Shown here piece by piece: positions 8,173 to 15,882 of a stretch of DNA of 64,000 bases; within the stretch, counting starts at the first letter, position 1, and each line of letters begins with the position of its first letter. This DNA comes from JAUIAS01 sp030425395 (GTDB lineage: Bacteria; Pseudomonadota; Alphaproteobacteria; Rhodobacterales; Rhodobacteraceae): positions 2,852,001 to 2,916,000 of the forward strand of contig CP121336.1 in assembly GCA_043553855.1 (NCBI GenBank). Direction: 5' to 3'. The notes below the pieces were generated by a model, which was not told where the DNA came from, ran no database searches, and saw only the letters and a list, made by a program, of their open reading frames with translations. A program made the translations under genes and the position numbers.

Positions 8173-9039
8173 ATGATACGCTGTTTGTTTTTCCTGCTGA
8201 TACTGACGGGCGCGGCCAGTGCCGGCGAAACTTGCGGACGCTATGATTGGTGTTTTCGCTTGGCGGAACGCTATGAAAATGGAATCCCGCCAGTGCCGCA
8301 GGATACTGCAATCGCCCAACGCTATCGAAGCGAAGGCCTTTCCCATGCGCTGAGGGCCTGTCAGGATGGCGATGTCGTCGCGTGCAATACGGCTTTGTCC
8401 TTTAACAGGAATGCAAATAACCAAGACATTCGCGTGCGGCTTTATGCGGCCAGAATGCGCTTGTGTGATCAGGGCTATGTCGCCGCATGTAATACCCAGG
8501 GTGGGTTTCGAGGGTTGGCACAATCACGTGAGCGGCGCGCGGCGGTCCGTAATTCCACCAAGTCACTCCATGGTGCGGCGTGTCGATCCGGTTCAAACGC
8601 GGATTGTGTGGAATTGGCCAGAAAACTGGTTACAGATATCCCCCAGCTCTCGACGTCAGACAGGGATCTTTATGCGCACGTTTTCAACGCATGCCTGTCG
8701 TCGGACGATCCGATATGCTTGCATGTGTTTGGTGAACTCTATTCCGCCGAGGAGATGTTGAAAGAGAAGTTAGGCGCATTGCGCCAATCTTGTGGCGAGG
8801 GCTACGCCACATCCTGTTTCGCGTTGGCCAGCCTTGCGGATCATGGAAAACTGGGTTGGTTAAACAAGGGATGCGATCTTGGGCATCTAGATGCGTGCGG
8901 TAAATTGGCTGAGAGAAAATACATAGATTTCCGGCTGGGTGAAGGCGATCTTGCGGCGGCAACCGATGTTTGGGCACGCAACTGCGATCTTGGGCATGTG
9001 CCGTCCTGCCAATATCTGACGCAGGTGTCGCGGCAATAA
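8173..9039 (+). CDS. secreted cysteine-rich Sel1/Hcp-like repeat protein
   Basis: This 288 residue protein starts at an ATG with TTTGGAGG just upstream and has a short signal peptide (MIRCLFFLLILTGAASA). The mature part has seven repeats of about 36 residues, each with a C-x7-C pair (for example CDQGYVAAC, CGEGYATSC, CDLGHLDAC, CDLGHVPSC) plus an N-terminal CGRYDWC. This matches disulfide-bridged Sel1-like repeats such as those of Helicobacter cysteine-rich proteins, which are periplasmic or secreted. The function is unknown. Base and codon use are less GC-rich than the neighbours and the gene stands alone, which suggests recent acquisition. A longer ORF from 6625 in the same frame crosses repeats and antisense sequence and is not credible. 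Confidence 0.75.
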   Translation: MIRCLFFLLILTGAASAGETCGRYDWCFRLAERYENGIPPVPQDTAIAQRYRSEGLSHALRACQDGDVVACNTALSFNRNANNQDIRVRLYAARMRLCDQGYVAACNTQGGFRGLAQSRERRAAVRNSTKSLHGAACRSGSNADCVELARKLVTDIPQLSTSDRDLYAHVFNACLSSDDPICLHVFGELYSAEEMLKEKLGALRQSCGEGYATSCFALASLADHGKLGWLNKGCDLGHLDACGKLAERKYIDFRLGEGDLAAATDVWARNCDLGHVPSCQYLTQVSRQ

Positions 9040-9046
9040 ACCCCCT

Positions 9047-9502
9047 TCAGATCGGCCCCGCCAGCCGTTCCTCGGACAAGAGAACGTTGGCCTCCACGTC
9101 GCCCGCGCCGGGCAGGGTCATGATCCGGCGGCGCAGGATGCGTTCGAAGTCGGGCAGGTCGCGGGCCACGATGCGCAGGCGGTAATCATAAAGACCCAGC
9201 ACGTGTTCGACGGTCTGCACTTCGGGGATGGCGCTGACGGCGCGTTCGAAATCCTCAAGGCTCACGCGGCCCTTGGTGGCGAGCTTGACGCCCAGAAACA
9301 CCGTCACGCCAAAGCCCACCGCGGCCGCGTCCAGCATCAACCGCCGCCCGCGCAGCACGCCTGCCTCTTCGAGCCGCCTGATCCGCCGCCACGTGGCGGG
9401 CTGGGACAGGCCCAGTTTGCGCCCCAGCGCGCCGGCCCCTTGCCCCGCATCGGCCACCAGTGCGCGCAGTATGGCGTGGTCCGTGTCGTCCAGCGCGATC
9501 AT
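9047..9502 (-). CDS. Lrp/AsnC-family transcriptional regulator (second of a pair)
   Basis: This ~151 residue protein has an N-terminal winged helix-turn-helix (LDDTDHAILRALVADAGQ, then LGRKLGLSQPATWRRIRRLE) and a C-terminal RAM/AsnC ligand domain with FERAVSAIPEVQTVEHVLGLYDYRL. Such proteins form octamers that sense amino acids. The chosen ATG at 9502 overlaps the stop of the upstream Lrp gene in an ATGA arrangement, so the two are translationally coupled. An in-frame start at 9523 is possible. The pair is divergent from ilvC, so control of branched-chain amino acid synthesis is a reasonable guess but is not shown. Confidence 0.88.
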   Translation of the reverse strand: MIALDDTDHAILRALVADAGQGAGALGRKLGLSQPATWRRIRRLEEAGVLRGRRLMLDAAAVGFGVTVFLGVKLATKGRVSLEDFERAVSAIPEVQTVEHVLGLYDYRLRIVARDLPDFERILRRRIMTLPGAGDVEANVLLSEERLAGPI

Positions 9503-9954
9503 ACTGGCAGGCTTTCTTGCCACTTGATGCGGGCGACATGCATCAACGCTTCGATTTCGGCGATATGGGGCAGGGTCAGGATGCGGCTCCGGTAGACCTC
9601 CTGATAATGGGCCATGTCGCGGGCGATCACCGACAGGCGCACATCCACCCGGCCCAGAAAGGTCTGGATTTCCAGAACCTCTGGCACGGCGCGCGCGGCG
9701 GTCAGGAATTCATCGAAGGCGCGCGGCAATGTCTTGTCGAGGGTAAATCGCAGCGATACTTCGACCGCGTATCCCAACGCCTGCCAGTCGATGACCGCAA
9801 CGGTGCCGGTGATGATGCCGCGTTCCTCCATTCGGGTCAGGCGCCGGGCCACCATCGACGGTGACAGGCGCGCACGTTCGGCAAGCTCGGATTGGCTGAG
9901 TGTCGGGTCTTCCTGCAGGTATCGCAGAATGCGCCGATCTTCTTCGTTAAGCAT
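9499..9954 (-). CDS. Lrp/AsnC-family transcriptional regulator (first of a pair)
   Basis: This 151 residue protein has an N-terminal HTH (LNEEDRRILRYLQEDPTLSQ, then LAERARLSPSMVARRLTRME) and an AsnC ligand domain (ARAVPEVLEIQTFLGRVDVRLSVIARD). The ATG at 9954 gives the normal family N-terminus; a start at 9993 would add a non-family extension running into the ilvC promoter region. The stop overlaps the start of the second Lrp gene. The two proteins are clearly paralogous but far diverged, and may form mixed oligomers. Confidence 0.88.
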   Translation of the reverse strand: MLNEEDRRILRYLQEDPTLSQSELAERARLSPSMVARRLTRMEERGIITGTVAVIDWQALGYAVEVSLRFTLDKTLPRAFDEFLTAARAVPEVLEIQTFLGRVDVRLSVIARDMAHYQEVYRSRILTLPHIAEIEALMHVARIKWQESLPV

Positions 9955-9959
9955 GAAAA

Positions 9960-9976
9960 TTCCGAAAAATTTGGAA
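9960..9976. promoter_or_regulatory. Lrp-like operator candidate
   Basis: TTCCGAAAAATTTGGAA is an AT-rich imperfect palindrome of 17 bp, a form typical of Lrp/AsnC sites. It lies 6 bp upstream of the first Lrp start and about 110 bp upstream of ilvC, in the shared divergent promoter region. Autoregulation is the simplest reading. Confidence 0.4.
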
Positions 9977-10085
9977 ATGACGCATGTTATCATCGAATTT
10001 TGCGCGATTATCGCCGGATATGCAATTCAAATTCCGGCGCGACGCGCGTAAAAGCCTCGACAGACAACCCACAAAGGAGAACGTC

Positions 10086-11108
10086 ATGCGCGTTTATTAT
10101 GATCGCGATTGCGATATCAACCTGATCAAGGACAAGAAAGTCGCCATTCTCGGCTATGGTTCGCAGGGCCACGCCCACGCGCTGAACCTGCGCGACAGCG
10201 GTGCAAAGAATGTCGTCGTGGCATTGCGTGACGGCTCCCCCAGCGCCCAGAAAGCCGAAGGCGAAGGCCTCAAGGTCATGGGGATCGCAGAAGCCGCGGC
10301 GTGGTGCGACCTGATCATGTTCACAATGCCCGATGAACTTCAGGCGGAAACCTACAAGAAGCACGTGCGCGACAACCTGCGCCCGGGTTCCGCAATCGCG
10401 TTTGCCCACGGCCTGAACGTGCATTTCGGCCTGATCGAAGCGCCCGAAGGCGTGGACGTGATCATGATGGCCCCCAAGGGCCCCGGCCACACCGTGCGCG
10501 GCGAATACACCAAAGGCGGCGGCGTGCCCTGCCTTGTAGCGGTTCATCAGGATGCCTCGGGCAAGGCGTTGGAAATCGGCCTGTCCTATTGCTCGGCCAT
10601 CGGTGGCGGCCGTTCGGGCATCATCGAAACCAACTTCCGTGAAGAGTGTGAAACCGACCTGTTCGGCGAACAGGCGGTTCTGTGTGGCGGCCTTGTCGAG
10701 CTGATCCGCATGGGCTTTGAAACCCTCGTCGAAGCGGGCTACGCCCCCGAGATGGCCTATTTCGAGTGTCTGCACGAAGTGAAGCTGATCGTGGACCTGA
10801 TCTACGAAGGCGGCATCGCGAACATGAACTACTCGATCTCGAACACGGCTGAGTATGGCGAATACGTCTCCGGCCCGCGCATTCTGCCCTATGACGAAAC
10901 CAAGGCACGGATGAAGGCTGTTCTGAACGACATTCAGTCGGGCAAGTTCGTCCGCGACTTCATGCTCGAAAACGCTGTTGGTCAGCCATCGTTCAAGGCG
11001 ACGCGCCGTATCAACGACGAACACCAGATCGAAGCCACCGGCGAGACCCTGCGCGGCATGATGCCCTGGATTTCCGCAGGCAAGATGGTCGACAAGTCCA
11101 AGAACTAA
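10086..11108 (+). CDS. ilvC: ketol-acid reductoisomerase (NADP+)
   Basis: IlvC isomerises and reduces acetolactate or acetohydroxybutyrate to the dihydroxy acids of valine and isoleucine synthesis. The 340 residue protein is the short class I form. It has the Rossmann motif ILGYGSQGHAHALNLRDSG, the Mg-binding helices FREECETDLFGEQAVLCGG and YFECLHEVKLIVDLIYEGG, and NYSISNTAEYGEY. The ATG at 10086 has AAAGGAG 7 bp upstream. It is a single-gene transcript ended by a strong intrinsic terminator and is divergent from a pair of Lrp-type regulators. Confidence 0.98.
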   Translation: MRVYYDRDCDINLIKDKKVAILGYGSQGHAHALNLRDSGAKNVVVALRDGSPSAQKAEGEGLKVMGIAEAAAWCDLIMFTMPDELQAETYKKHVRDNLRPGSAIAFAHGLNVHFGLIEAPEGVDVIMMAPKGPGHTVRGEYTKGGGVPCLVAVHQDASGKALEIGLSYCSAIGGGRSGIIETNFREECETDLFGEQAVLCGGLVELIRMGFETLVEAGYAPEMAYFECLHEVKLIVDLIYEGGIANMNYSISNTAEYGEYVSGPRILPYDETKARMKAVLNDIQSGKFVRDFMLENAVGQPSFKATRRINDEHQIEATGETLRGMMPWISAGKMVDKSKN

Positions 11109-11130
11109 GTCTCTGTTCACAGGGAAAGAT

Positions 11131-11170
11131 GGCGCGCCCGGTCACCAGCCGGGCGCGCCTTTTCCTTTTT
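11131..11170 (+). terminator. intrinsic terminator of ilvC
   Basis: GGCGCGCCCGG (11131-11141) pairs perfectly with CCGGGCGCGCC (11149-11159) across a 7 base loop, and is followed at once by a T-rich run. It lies 22 bp after the ilvC stop. Confidence 0.9.
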
Positions 11171-11307
11171 CTCTTGCTGAAAATATCCCGGGGGGCGCGG
11201 GGGGCAGCGCCCCCCGCTTCTTTTTATGCGCATCCGACCGGGATGCAGGGGCAGCGCCCCCCGCTTCCTCAAATATGCATGCTACCGGGATGCGGGGTCA
11301 GCACGCC
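11171..11307 (+). repeat. 3'-end repeat element with GC-rich hairpins
   Basis: After the ilvC terminator comes the dispersed element CTCTTGCTGAAAATATCCCG, followed by the hairpin GGGGGGCAGCGCCCCCC and a second, shorter copy of the same GC-rich block near 11245-11265. The orientation is the same as that of ilvC. Confidence 0.7.
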
Positions 11308-11319
11308 TTCGGGGCGAAA

Positions 11320-12516
11320 TTACCGCACGCCCAAGCCCATTTGCATCAGGTTGCGCCGCACCGGTGCCAGCGCGTAAAGCGCGCTCAGCCCCGCCGCGCG
11401 GGCGTCGCGCAGGGGTTGGGTGGCCATCATCGAGGCCCGGTTGAGAATATCAATCCCCTGCACCCGCAGGCGGATATCCCCGATCCGGTTCCGGTGATAT
11501 GTCTCGAGCATGTGCGCATCCCCCAGTGTTTCGGGGTGGGCTTCGGCCAGATCAAGCAAGGTGCGCAGATCGGACAGCGACATGTTCAACCCCTGTGCGC
11601 CGATCGGCGGCACGACATGCGCGGCTTCGGCCATCAGAGCGACCCGTTCGCCGCTCATCCGGTCCGCGTGCTGGGTGATGATTGGCCAGATCGTCCGTTG
11701 CGAGGCCAGCGACAGCGGCCCGAACAAACCGCAGGATCGGGTTGTCATCTCGGCTTCGAAACTCGCCGTATCCAGTGTCATCAGTCGTTGCGCATTGGGG
11801 CCGGTTTCCATCCAAACCACCGCCGAGGACGGTTTTCCCTGCCAATCGGGCAACGGCACAAGGGTAAACGGCCCGCCGGTGCGGTGAATTTCGGTGGATA
11901 CATTGTCATGCGGGATCGGGTGGGTCACGGCAAAGGCCAGCGCCTTCTGGCCATAGCGGTGGGTTGTGACGCCAATGCCCGCAGCTTCGCGCATCGGGGA
12001 GGTGCGCCCGTCGCACGCCACCACCAGACGGCAGGTCACGCGGGTGCCGTCGCTCAGCCCGACGCGGGCCTGCGCCTGCCGGGTGAACAGCGTTGTGGTG
12101 GCGGTGCCGGGACGAAAATCGACATTGGGCAGTGCTGAGAGGCGCGCCAGAAGCTCCCTCCGCAACAGCCAGTTGGGCAGGTTCCACCCGAATGGATCGT
12201 CCGATATTTCGCTGGCATGAAATTCCCGTTCCACGCGGGGTTCCGGCACCGCGCCGCCTGCATCCACGATCCGCATGGTTTGCAGCGGTGCGGCATGGGG
12301 GGCAAGCAGATCCCATACCCCTGACCGATCCAGCAACGCCCGTGCCGGTTGCAGGATCGCCGTTGTGCGCAGGTCCGCGCCTGTGGCGTCCCGTTCCGTC
12401 ACGGGGGGCGTGGGATCGACGCAGAGCACCGAAAATCCGCTGTCTGCAAACACGGCTGCGGCGGTCAGTCCGGCGATCCCGCCACCTGATACAACGATAT
12501 CGAATTGCTCTGTCAT
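11320..12516 (-). CDS. UbiH/UbiF-family FAD-dependent monooxygenase
   Basis: This 398 residue flavoprotein has the N-terminal dinucleotide fold FDIVVSGGGIAGLTAAAVFA, an RTTAILQPARALLD segment, the middle LVVACDGRTSPMREAAGI motif, and the C-terminal FAD motif ALMAEAAHVVPPIGAQGLNM. The layout is that of the class A hydroxylases that hydroxylate the ubiquinone ring (UbiH, UbiF, UbiI, UbiL). Which ring position it uses cannot be told from the sequence. In the C-terminal motif the usual GDAAH is AEAAH. The gene is read alone from a short promoter region shared with nothing else. Confidence 0.85.
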   Translation of the reverse strand: MTEQFDIVVSGGGIAGLTAAAVFADSGFSVLCVDPTPPVTERDATGADLRTTAILQPARALLDRSGVWDLLAPHAAPLQTMRIVDAGGAVPEPRVEREFHASEISDDPFGWNLPNWLLRRELLARLSALPNVDFRPGTATTTLFTRQAQARVGLSDGTRVTCRLVVACDGRTSPMREAAGIGVTTHRYGQKALAFAVTHPIPHDNVSTEIHRTGGPFTLVPLPDWQGKPSSAVVWMETGPNAQRLMTLDTASFEAEMTTRSCGLFGPLSLASQRTIWPIITQHADRMSGERVALMAEAAHVVPPIGAQGLNMSLSDLRTLLDLAEAHPETLGDAHMLETYHRNRIGDIRLRVQGIDILNRASMMATQPLRDARAAGLSALYALAPVRRNLMQMGLGVR

Positions 12517-12651
12517 TCTGCGATCCTTTTACGACCCGAAATCCGGGGGCATTGTCCGGGTGCATTGTCCGGGGGGCAGACACGGTGGTCCGGCGCTTGG
12601 GGCAAAGCTAGGGCGCACCCCCGCCAATGACCAAGCGACACGATGTCCGGT

Positions 12652-13296
12652 TCAGGTCAGCCGATCCAGAAAGGCACCCAGATCATCGGTGTGGTGGTGG
12701 ATGTGGTCGTGGGGCACCGGATCGGGGGCGACGTGCACGGTCCGCATGCCCATGTCATGGGGGGCGGCAAGGTTGCGCGGGTCGTCTTCGAACATCGCGG
12801 CGCGTTCGGGGCGCACGCCGTCACGGGCAAACACCGTCTCAAAGGCGGCGCGTTCGGGTTTGGGCAGGAATTCGGCGTGTTCCACCCCATAGACCGCGTC
12901 GAAAATCCCTGACAATCCGCGCGCCGCAAGCACCCGTTCGGCATAGGGCGCGGTGCCGTTGGTATAGACGATGCGGCGGCCCGGCAGGGCGCGGATTGCG
13001 CGCGCCAGTTGCGCATCCAGTTCCAGATGATCCAGCGATATGTCGTGGACGTCTTCCAGATAGGGGGCCGGATCCACGTCATGTTCGCGCATCAGCCCGG
13101 CCAGCGTGGTGCCGTAACTGTGCCAGTAGTGGGTGCGCAGCCGGTCCGCCTCGGCGCGGTCGACCTTCAGGGCGGACATGACCCAATCGGTCATGCGCAC
13201 CTCGATCTGGTCGAAGAGCCGCGCCTGCGGAGGATACAGCGTGTTGTCAAGATCGAACACCCAATGGGTGACGTGGGTAAAAGCGTCGCGAACCAT
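12652..13296 (-). CDS. HAD-superfamily pyrimidine 5'-nucleotidase-type phosphatase
   Basis: This 214 residue protein has the HAD motifs in order: I, VFDLDNTLYPP (nucleophile D15, acid/base D17); II, IVYTNGT; III, Lys in LPKPERAAF; IV, MFEDDPRNL. It is closest in appearance to the SDT1/pyrimidine 5'-nucleotidase group, which dephosphorylates UMP and CMP; the substrate is inference. I chose the ATG at 13296; an upstream TTG at 13302 is also in frame. The C-terminus is His-rich (HDHIHHHTDD), which is unusual but short. Confidence 0.85.
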   Translation of the reverse strand: MVRDAFTHVTHWVFDLDNTLYPPQARLFDQIEVRMTDWVMSALKVDRAEADRLRTHYWHSYGTTLAGLMREHDVDPAPYLEDVHDISLDHLELDAQLARAIRALPGRRIVYTNGTAPYAERVLAARGLSGIFDAVYGVEHAEFLPKPERAAFETVFARDGVRPERAAMFEDDPRNLAAPHDMGMRTVHVAPDPVPHDHIHHHTDDLGAFLDRLT

Positions 13297-13397
13297 GGCC
13301 AAGTGCTAGGCCCTTGGCGTCGGGTTTGCAATGGTGGGCTTGATCCTTCGCGGCGGCCGACTGTAGGCTGGCGCATCCCAAACAGATGAAGAGTTCC

Positions 13398-14051
13398 ATG
13401 ACCCAGACCCGCCAGACCCCGAACGATGCCTACAGCCTGATCCTTGAGGCGATTGATGTGGGTGTCTACAAGCCCGGCGACCGGTTGGTCGAAAGCGATC
13501 TCGCGGACCGCTTTGGGGTGTCGCGCACCCCGATCCGCGAAGCCTTGCAGCGTCTTGAGACGCAATCGCTGCTGGAGCGTGACGGGAGATCGCTGATTGT
13601 GGCGTCGCTGGATCACAACCAGATGGCCGAGCTTTACGTCGTGCGCCGCGAACTGGAAGGGCTGGCCGCGCGTCTGGCTGCGCGTCATGCGACAGAAGAG
13701 GAAATCCGGGTGCTGCGCGAAATGGTCAGCGATGATAACGATCTGGTGGATGATCCCACCGCCTTGTCACGGGCGAACCGGCGGTTCCACGAACAAATCC
13801 ATCTGGCCTCGCACAACCGGTATCTGGTGCAGCAGCTCAATCTTGTGCATCGGACGATGGCGTTGATGGCCACCACGTCGCTGGCCGCACAGGGGCGCGG
13901 GCAGATCGCCCAGAGCGAACATGACGGTATCGTCGCGGCGATTGAATCCCGAGACGAGGAGGCGGCCGAAAAGGCGTTGCGCGATCACATCTCCATCGCC
14001 TTCATGACGCGCCTGAAACAAGACGCGGGCCGTCGCGAGAAATCAGGCTGA
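13398..14051 (+). CDS. GntR-family (FadR/FCD-type) transcriptional regulator
   Basis: This ~217 residue regulator has an N-terminal winged helix (YSLILEAIDVGVYKPGDRLV, ESDLADRFGVSRTPIREALQRLE) and a C-terminal all-helical FCD ligand domain (LYVVRRELEGLAARLAARHA, RFHEQIHLASHNRYLVQQL, SEHDGIVAAIESRDEEAAE). FCD regulators usually sense carboxylic acids bound through a metal centre. The ATG at 13398 has a GAAGAG element upstream; an ATG 12 bp earlier is also in frame. Its 3' end overlaps that of the convergent glycosyltransferase by 9 bp, so the two genes do not share a promoter and its targets are unknown. Confidence 0.88.
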   Translation: MTQTRQTPNDAYSLILEAIDVGVYKPGDRLVESDLADRFGVSRTPIREALQRLETQSLLERDGRSLIVASLDHNQMAELYVVRRELEGLAARLAARHATEEEIRVLREMVSDDNDLVDDPTALSRANRRFHEQIHLASHNRYLVQQLNLVHRTMALMATTSLAAQGRGQIAQSEHDGIVAAIESRDEEAAEKALRDHISIAFMTRLKQDAGRREKSG

Positions 14052-15806
14052 CGTCGGGGATTCATCCTCGGGCGAGACGCCGTGCCGGGTCTTGTCCCAA
14101 TAGAAGGGGGCGCGCAGCAATTCCCACGCGGCCTTGTAGGCTGCGATCACACCCAGCGGGTAATAGAACGGCAGCGTGAGAACCCAAGGCGTTAGAGAGA
14201 CCCGCCCGCAACGCCGCGCGGCGATGACCCCAAGGCTCAGGTTCACCAGCTCAGACAGCAGAAACAATCCCGTGACACCCGCCATTGCCCAGCCGGGCAG
14301 CAGGCTGCCAAGCGGGTGGCCATACCCCAGCAGAACGGCCCAATATGTCCAGAGTATCGGGGCGAACAGGAATTGCGACAGGGTTCCGGCAAAGAACGCC
14401 TGCACCCCCAGAAACCGCAGCCAGCCAAGTTCGCGCAGCAACCGAACCGGCGCGCGCATGTGCACGATATAGGTTGTCATGAACCCCTTGAGCCACCGCG
14501 ACCGTTGCTTGACCCATGGCCACGGGCGGCAGTTTGCCTCTTCGAAAGTGGTGCTTGATATCACCACCGTCCGATAGCCGAACCGCGCGATCCGCACCCC
14601 GAGATCGGCGTCCTCGGTCACGTTATGGGCATCCCATCCACCCATTTCCTCAAGCGCGCCGCGCCGCATGAACAGCGTGGTGCCGCCCAGCGGAATGACA
14701 AGCCCCATACGCGCCAGCCCCGGCAGGATCACCCGAAACCAGCCCGCGTATTCGATGGTGAAACATCGCGCCATCCAGTTGGCGCGCGCGTTGTAATAGT
14801 CGAGAACACCCTGAACGCAGGCCACATCCGGCGGAGCCGTGGCAAAGCGTTCGGCCACCCGCATCAACTGGTCCGGTTCCGGCGCGTCCTCGGCATCCCA
14901 GATGCCGATGATTTCGCCCTCGCAGAAATCCAGCGCATAGTTGAGCGCGCGCGGCTTGGTGCGCAGCGTTCCGATGGCGGGCACATCGACAACGCGGATC
15001 CACGGCGGCAGGCGCGTTCCTTCGAGGGCGGCATGGGTGCGGGCGTCGTCCTCTTCCAGCACCAGAACGATATCCAGCCGGTCGCGCGGGTAACGGATGC
15101 GTTGCAACCGCGACAGCAGGCGCGTGGCGATGGCCGGTTCATCATAGAGCGGCACCAGCACCGAAATGATTGGCAGGCTGTGGGTGCGCGATCGCACGGA
15201 GTCGGAAACGGGCCGCGATGTCATTTCGGCGATCAACCCGGCGAGCTTGAGAAATGTGATCCCCGACATCATGACAAGCGCAACAAGACACACCAGCGCC
15301 AGAACCGTGCCCGGCCCGAACGCGGCCAGTGATCCCACCGCCGCTGACACTGCGATCAGCCCGACGCGCCAGCCGATGCCCGGTCCGCCAAGATGGCGGC
15401 AACTGAACAGGGCGGGCACGCGCTTTTCCGCGGCGGCGCTGAGAGATGCCCGGCAGCATCGGGCGATGGCGGCGCGGATCGTCTCGCGGTCGGCGCGCAA
15501 TATGCGGGCAGGGCGCATCCCCGCGGGAAGGCTGCGCGCAAACTGTGCAAACCGGGCCGGGTCCGCCGCGACATAGGTGATGCCGTCCGCCTCGCGTCGC
15601 CACGGCAGCCCCCCTGCGCGCAGCCACAAGCGTGGCGGTTGGTCCCGCAAGAGCGCCGGGTCCGGAGGATCGCGGTCAAGCTGGACAGGGGCCGGCATTG
15701 GTGGGCGTTGCAACGCCCCCAGCCGGTCACGCGCATCGGACCGGGCCAGCAACCCATTGAGCAGGCTTCCACCCGCATCGTGATTTTGCAAGAATCTCTC
15801 GCCCAT
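14043..15806 (-). CDS. NfrB-like membrane glycosyltransferase family 2
   Basis: This 587 residue protein has an N-terminal region (~1-130) recalling the MshEN/GspE-N domain (ITYVAADPARFAQFARSLP, RPARILRADRETIRAAIARC). Two membrane helices follow (~170-215), then a GT2 catalytic domain (ISVLVPLYDEPAIATRLLSR, IVLVLEEDDART, GIWDAEDAPEPDQL, TEDADLGVRIARFG, KQRSRWLKGF), then 4 C-terminal helices. The TED and QxxRW motifs mark a processive synthase of the cellulose synthase type. The plan matches NfrB, whose MshEN domain binds cyclic di-GMP. The product is likely a surface polysaccharide; its nature is unknown. A CtrA-type box lies 46 bp upstream. Confidence 0.85.
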   Translation of the reverse strand: MGERFLQNHDAGGSLLNGLLARSDARDRLGALQRPPMPAPVQLDRDPPDPALLRDQPPRLWLRAGGLPWRREADGITYVAADPARFAQFARSLPAGMRPARILRADRETIRAAIARCCRASLSAAAEKRVPALFSCRHLGGPGIGWRVGLIAVSAAVGSLAAFGPGTVLALVCLVALVMMSGITFLKLAGLIAEMTSRPVSDSVRSRTHSLPIISVLVPLYDEPAIATRLLSRLQRIRYPRDRLDIVLVLEEDDARTHAALEGTRLPPWIRVVDVPAIGTLRTKPRALNYALDFCEGEIIGIWDAEDAPEPDQLMRVAERFATAPPDVACVQGVLDYYNARANWMARCFTIEYAGWFRVILPGLARMGLVIPLGGTTLFMRRGALEEMGGWDAHNVTEDADLGVRIARFGYRTVVISSTTFEEANCRPWPWVKQRSRWLKGFMTTYIVHMRAPVRLLRELGWLRFLGVQAFFAGTLSQFLFAPILWTYWAVLLGYGHPLGSLLPGWAMAGVTGLFLLSELVNLSLGVIAARRCGRVSLTPWVLTLPFYYPLGVIAAYKAAWELLRAPFYWDKTRHGVSPEDESPTSA

Positions 15807-15851
15807 CGGCGCGCCCCTCTCCGGTCCCTGACCGGTGTGACGTGCCGATGG

Positions 15852-15866
15852 TTAATACCCGGTTAA
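15852..15866. promoter_or_regulatory. CtrA-type box (TTAA-N7-TTAA)
   Basis: TTAATACCCGGTTAA matches the full alphaproteobacterial CtrA consensus of two TTAA half sites spaced by exactly 7. It lies in the 76 bp gap between the end of carA and the start of the glycosyltransferase, 46 bp upstream of the latter's ATG. Confidence 0.5.
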
Positions 15867-15882
15867 CGCAGGCTTGGGGCCG

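Noticed and set aside
6625..9039. An 804-codon plus-strand ORF covering the repeats, the aminotransferase antisense strand and the cysteine-rich gene
   Set aside because: It runs through the tandem hairpin repeats and antisense to a well supported PLP enzyme; only the last 288 codons, with their own RBS and signal peptide, look like a gene.
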